The translations under genes and the position numbers were made by a program. Below, in pieces: positions 59,270-64,000 of a DNA stretch of 64,000 nt; positions within the stretch are counted from its first letter, which is position 1; every line of letters starts with the position of its first letter. Below the pieces are notes generated by a model. That model was not told where the DNA came from. It made no database searches and worked only from the letters and a program-made list of their open reading frames with translations. Source of the DNA: Tepidicella baoligensis (GTDB lineage: Bacteria > Pseudomonadota > Gammaproteobacteria > Burkholderiales > Burkholderiaceae_C); assembly GCF_013432195.1 (NCBI RefSeq), contig NZ_JACCDB010000007.1, positions 62,001 through 126,000 on the forward strand. The letters are read 5' to 3'.

Positions 59270-59869
59270 TCAGCCGGTCAGCAGCCGTTGCACCAGATCG
59301 ACCGAACTGCTGGCCTGATACTTGCGCATCAGTCGGGCCCGGTAAATTTCCACCGTGCGCGGGCTGATACCCAGGGTTTTGCCGATTTCCTTGGCCGTCA
59401 GGCCTTTCATCACCAAGGCGGCGACTTCGCGCTCGCGCGCGGTCAGCTCGGCCTTGACCGGGCGGCGGGACGACAAGTCTTCGAAGCTCCAGATGCCGGC
59501 GGCGTGCGGGTCGGCGCGGTCCAGTGCCCGGCCGGTGACGTGACACCAGAAGGTCTGCCCGGCCAAACGGCCGCCGACGCGCTTCATCACCCGCTCGTCG
59601 GAATAGTGGCCCCGGGCATTGAGGATGGGCGCGATGCGTTCGCCGATGCGTTCGAACTCGTCGGCACTGGGGTAGAGCAGCTGGAAGCTTTGGCCGATGA
59701 GTTCGTCGCGCGTGACGCCGAACATCTCGCAAACCGCCTGATTGCAGTCCACCATCGTGCGGTGGCGCGACAGCACCAGCCCCACCGGGGCCAGATCGAA
59801 GGCGAGGCGATAGTCGATGTCGGGGGTGGCAGCGGTTTTCAAGGGGGCTAGGGGTTGGCCTTTAGGCAA
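59270..59869 (-). CDS. PAS-LuxR transcriptional regulator
   Basis: 199 aa. PAS domain (~20-130, [38 protein letters not shown]) and a LuxR/FixJ C-terminal HTH ([33 protein letters not shown]). No receiver domain. The start seems to be TTG 59869, lying in the edge of a 26-bp palindrome; no good ribosome site is visible, and TTG 59842 is an alternative. Divergent from scoAB, which it probably controls. Confidence 0.85.
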   Translation of the reverse strand: MPKGQPLAPLKTAATPDIDYRLAFDLAPVGLVLSRHRTMVDCNQAVCEMFGVTRDELIGQSFQLLYPSADEFERIGERIAPILNARGHYSDERVMKRVGGRLAGQTFWCHVTGRALDRADPHAAGIWSFEDLSSRRPVKAELTAREREVAALVMKGLTAKEIGKTLGISPRTVEIYRARLMRKYQASSSVDLVQRLLTG

Positions 59870-59894
59870 TACTACGTACGCCGTTACGTAGTAT
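59869..59894. promoter_or_regulatory. Perfect 26-bp palindrome between PAS-LuxR gene and scoA
   Basis: 10-bp arms ATACTACGTA and TACGTAGTAT around CGCCGT. Arms are exact complements. It overlaps the start codon of the regulator gene and lies 40 bases before scoA, so binding there could repress the regulator and govern scoAB. Confidence 0.75.
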
Positions 59895-59934
59895 CGTATG
59901 GTTTTCCTTCACTTTTGGACAGGAGCGTGCGAGC

Positions 59935-60639
59935 ATGAACAAGGTGTATCCCAGCGCGGCCGAAGCCCTCAAGGGCGTGGTGGCCGACGGGCAACTCATC
60001 GCCGTGGGCGGCTTCGGCCTGTGCGGCATCCCCGAGGCGCTGATCGACGCACTGCGCGACAGCGGTGTCAAGAACCTGACGGTGATTTCCAACAACGCGG
60101 GCGTGGATGGCTTTGGCCTGGGCAAGTTGCTGGAGACGCGCCAGATCAAAAAGATGATTTCCAGCTACGTGGGCGAGAACAAGGAGTTCGAGCGCCAGTA
60201 CCTGGCCGGCGAACTGGAGCTGGAGTTCACCCCGCAGGGCACGCTGGCCGAGAAGCTGCGCGCCGGGGGTGCGGGCATTCCGGCCTTCTTCACCAAGACC
60301 GGCGTGGGCACCATCGTCGCCGAGGGCAAGGAGCACCGCGAGTTCCACGGCGAGACCTACATCATGGAACAAGCGCTGTTCCCGGACGTGGCGCTGATCA
60401 AGGCGGATGTGGCCGATCTGTCCGGCAACCTGCGCTTTCGCCGCACGGCGCGCAACTTCAACCCGCCTGCAGCCACCGCGGGCAGGGTTTGCATCGTCGA
60501 GGTTGAGCGCGTGGTGCCCACCGGGGCCATCGATCCGGATGACGTGCACCTGCCTGGCATTTACGTGCACCGCATCGTGCACAACCCCACACCCGAGAAG
60601 CGCATCGAAAAGCGCACCACCCGCGACCGCAAAGTTTGA
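59935..60639 (+). CDS. scoA: 3-oxoacid CoA-transferase subunit A
   Basis: Alpha subunit of succinyl-CoA:3-ketoacid CoA-transferase, 234 aa; activates acetoacetate (or 3-oxoadipate) to its CoA ester. Motif [34 protein letters not shown] and RTARNFNPP. Ribosome site AGGAG 8 bases before. The beta subunit gene follows 12 bases later. Confidence 0.94.
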   Translation: MNKVYPSAAEALKGVVADGQLIAVGGFGLCGIPEALIDALRDSGVKNLTVISNNAGVDGFGLGKLLETRQIKKMISSYVGENKEFERQYLAGELELEFTPQGTLAEKLRAGGAGIPAFFTKTGVGTIVAEGKEHREFHGETYIMEQALFPDVALIKADVADLSGNLRFRRTARNFNPPAATAGRVCIVEVERVVPTGAIDPDDVHLPGIYVHRIVHNPTPEKRIEKRTTRDRKV

Positions 60640-60651
60640 GGAGTACCGAAC

Positions 60652-61290
60652 ATGCCCTGGACCCAAGACCAAATGGCCGCGCGTGCGGCCCAAGAGCTGC
60701 AGGACGGCTTTTATGTGAACCTCGGGATCGGCATCCCGACGCTGGTGGCCAACCACGTGCCCGACCACATCGAAGTCTGGCTGCAGAGCGAAAACGGCAT
60801 GCTGGGCATTGGCCCCTTCCCCTATGAGGACGAGGTGGACCCCGACCTGATCAATGCCGGTAAACAGACGGTAACGACCATCAAGGGTTCGTCCATCTTC
60901 AGCTCCGACCAGTCTTTTGCCATGATCCGCGGCGGCAAGATCAACCTGTCCATCCTGGGCGCGATGCAGGTCACGCACAAGGGGGACCTGGCCAACTGGA
61001 TGATCCCAGGCAAGATGGTCAAGGGCATGGGCGGGGCAATGGACCTGGTGGCCGGCGTCAAGCGCGTGATCGTGCTGATGGAGCACGTGGCGCGCAAGAA
61101 GGACGGCACCGAGGACCTGAAGATCCTGCCCGAGTGCACCCTGCCGCTGACCGGCAAGGGGGTGGTGGACCGCATCATCACCGATCTGGGCGTGATGGAC
61201 GTCACGCCCGAAGGGCTCAAGCTGGTCGAGCTGGCGCCGGGCGTGACGCGCGAGTTCATCCAGAGCAAGACCGGCGTGCCGTTGCTCTGA
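60652..61290 (+). CDS. scoB: 3-oxoacid CoA-transferase subunit B
   Basis: Beta subunit, 212 aa, with the catalytic Glu in [12 protein letters not shown] and MTHK-type [27 protein letters not shown]. Together with ScoA forms the active transferase. pcaIJ-type 3-oxoadipate activity is possible given the pcaC-like gene 1.3 kb upstream, but scoAB similarity is the simpler call. Confidence 0.94.
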   Translation: MPWTQDQMAARAAQELQDGFYVNLGIGIPTLVANHVPDHIEVWLQSENGMLGIGPFPYEDEVDPDLINAGKQTVTTIKGSSIFSSDQSFAMIRGGKINLSILGAMQVTHKGDLANWMIPGKMVKGMGGAMDLVAGVKRVIVLMEHVARKKDGTEDLKILPECTLPLTGKGVVDRIITDLGVMDVTPEGLKLVELAPGVTREFIQSKTGVPLL

Positions 61291-61297
61291 GGCGCTC

Positions 61298-61327
61298 ATC
61301 GGGACCGGTCGGTCGGCAGGTCCCGAT
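61298..61327 (+). terminator. Hairpin after scoB
   Basis: ATCGGGACC and GGTCCCGAT form a perfect 9-bp stem with a 12-nt loop, 7 bases after the stop. No U-run. The region to 61459 shows no gene. Confidence 0.5.
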
Positions 61328-61459
61328 CCGAACAGCTCGATGTAATGCTGGTAGCTGTAGATGGTGCAGCGCGGCTGTTGTTCAGCGCTGGCGCATGGAA
61401 GGGCAGTCGTGTGTGGGATCGGTGGCCTTCACTCGAGCACGTCGAACACCTGATGCCCC

Positions 61460-64000
<2,541 letters not shown>

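Overview
The window is dense, high-GC DNA (no gene-free stretch longer than about 300 bases) from an aerobic or facultative betaproteobacterium. The gene content points to Burkholderiales, probably Comamonadaceae-like: a TRAP transporter, fused 5-oxoprolinase, PAS-LuxR regulator, class II sulfide:quinone oxidoreductase and a GC-rich palindromic repeat family inside valS. The species is an inference; no rRNA gene is present.

Layout. (1) 1-6004: the 3' end of a tungstate-binding protein gene (tupA), then a lipoprotein-type hybrid histidine kinase and a REC-REC-GGDEF-EAL protein that probably form one signalling pair. (2) 6020-11481: an AcoR-like regulator lacking the AAA+ domain, divergent from a tungsten aldehyde oxidoreductase operon (aorA, aorB, aorC, a MoaD-like aorD and one more small gene). 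tupA and the AOR genes together indicate tungsten use. (3) 11513-15158: a Tat-exported sulfide:quinone oxidoreductase with a small membrane protein, IF-1, a fluoride channel and RdgC. The sqr promoter carries an FNR-like box and a CsoR/CstR-like imperfect palindrome at spacings that fit one promoter. (4) 15248-22637: TRAP transporter dctPQM, a divergent MarR-like regulator, a fused 5-oxoprolinase and tRNA-Gly(CCC). (5) 22683-30677: patatin/beta-barrel protein, Hsp20 with a sigma-32-like promoter, and the glutarate branch: semialdehyde dehydrogenase, class III CoA-transferase, glutaryl-CoA dehydrogenase and a LysR regulator.

(6) 30681-43307: parC, ridA, then a three-gene transglutaminase / ATP-grasp-alpha-E / transglutaminase-DUF2126 operon resembling the peptide-modification clusters often linked to the Anbu protease, but with no protease gene here; then comEC. 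(7) 43396-49823: GABA/5-aminovalerate aminotransferase with a divergent MocR regulator, a TusA-family protein, and valS with three low-complexity in-frame insertions, two of which are copies of one DNA repeat. (8) 50091-53473: a peroxide-defence group (short rubrerythrin, CCG-domain Fe-S protein, DUF3501, YaaA). (9) 53499-61290: prolyl-hydroxylase-like dioxygenase, queF, PAS chemoreceptor, dinB, pcaC-like gene, a Cys-motif membrane protein, and a PAS-LuxR regulator divergent from scoAB with a perfect 26-bp palindrome at the junction. (10) 61460-64000: the 3' part of hsdR, running off the right edge.

How it fits together: gabT, gabD, the CoA-transferase, gcdH and perhaps scoAB describe catabolism of GABA/5-aminovalerate, glutarate and acetoacetate to central metabolism. 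AOR, SQR, rubrerythrin and the FNR-like box suggest a life moving between oxic and anoxic conditions with sulfide present.
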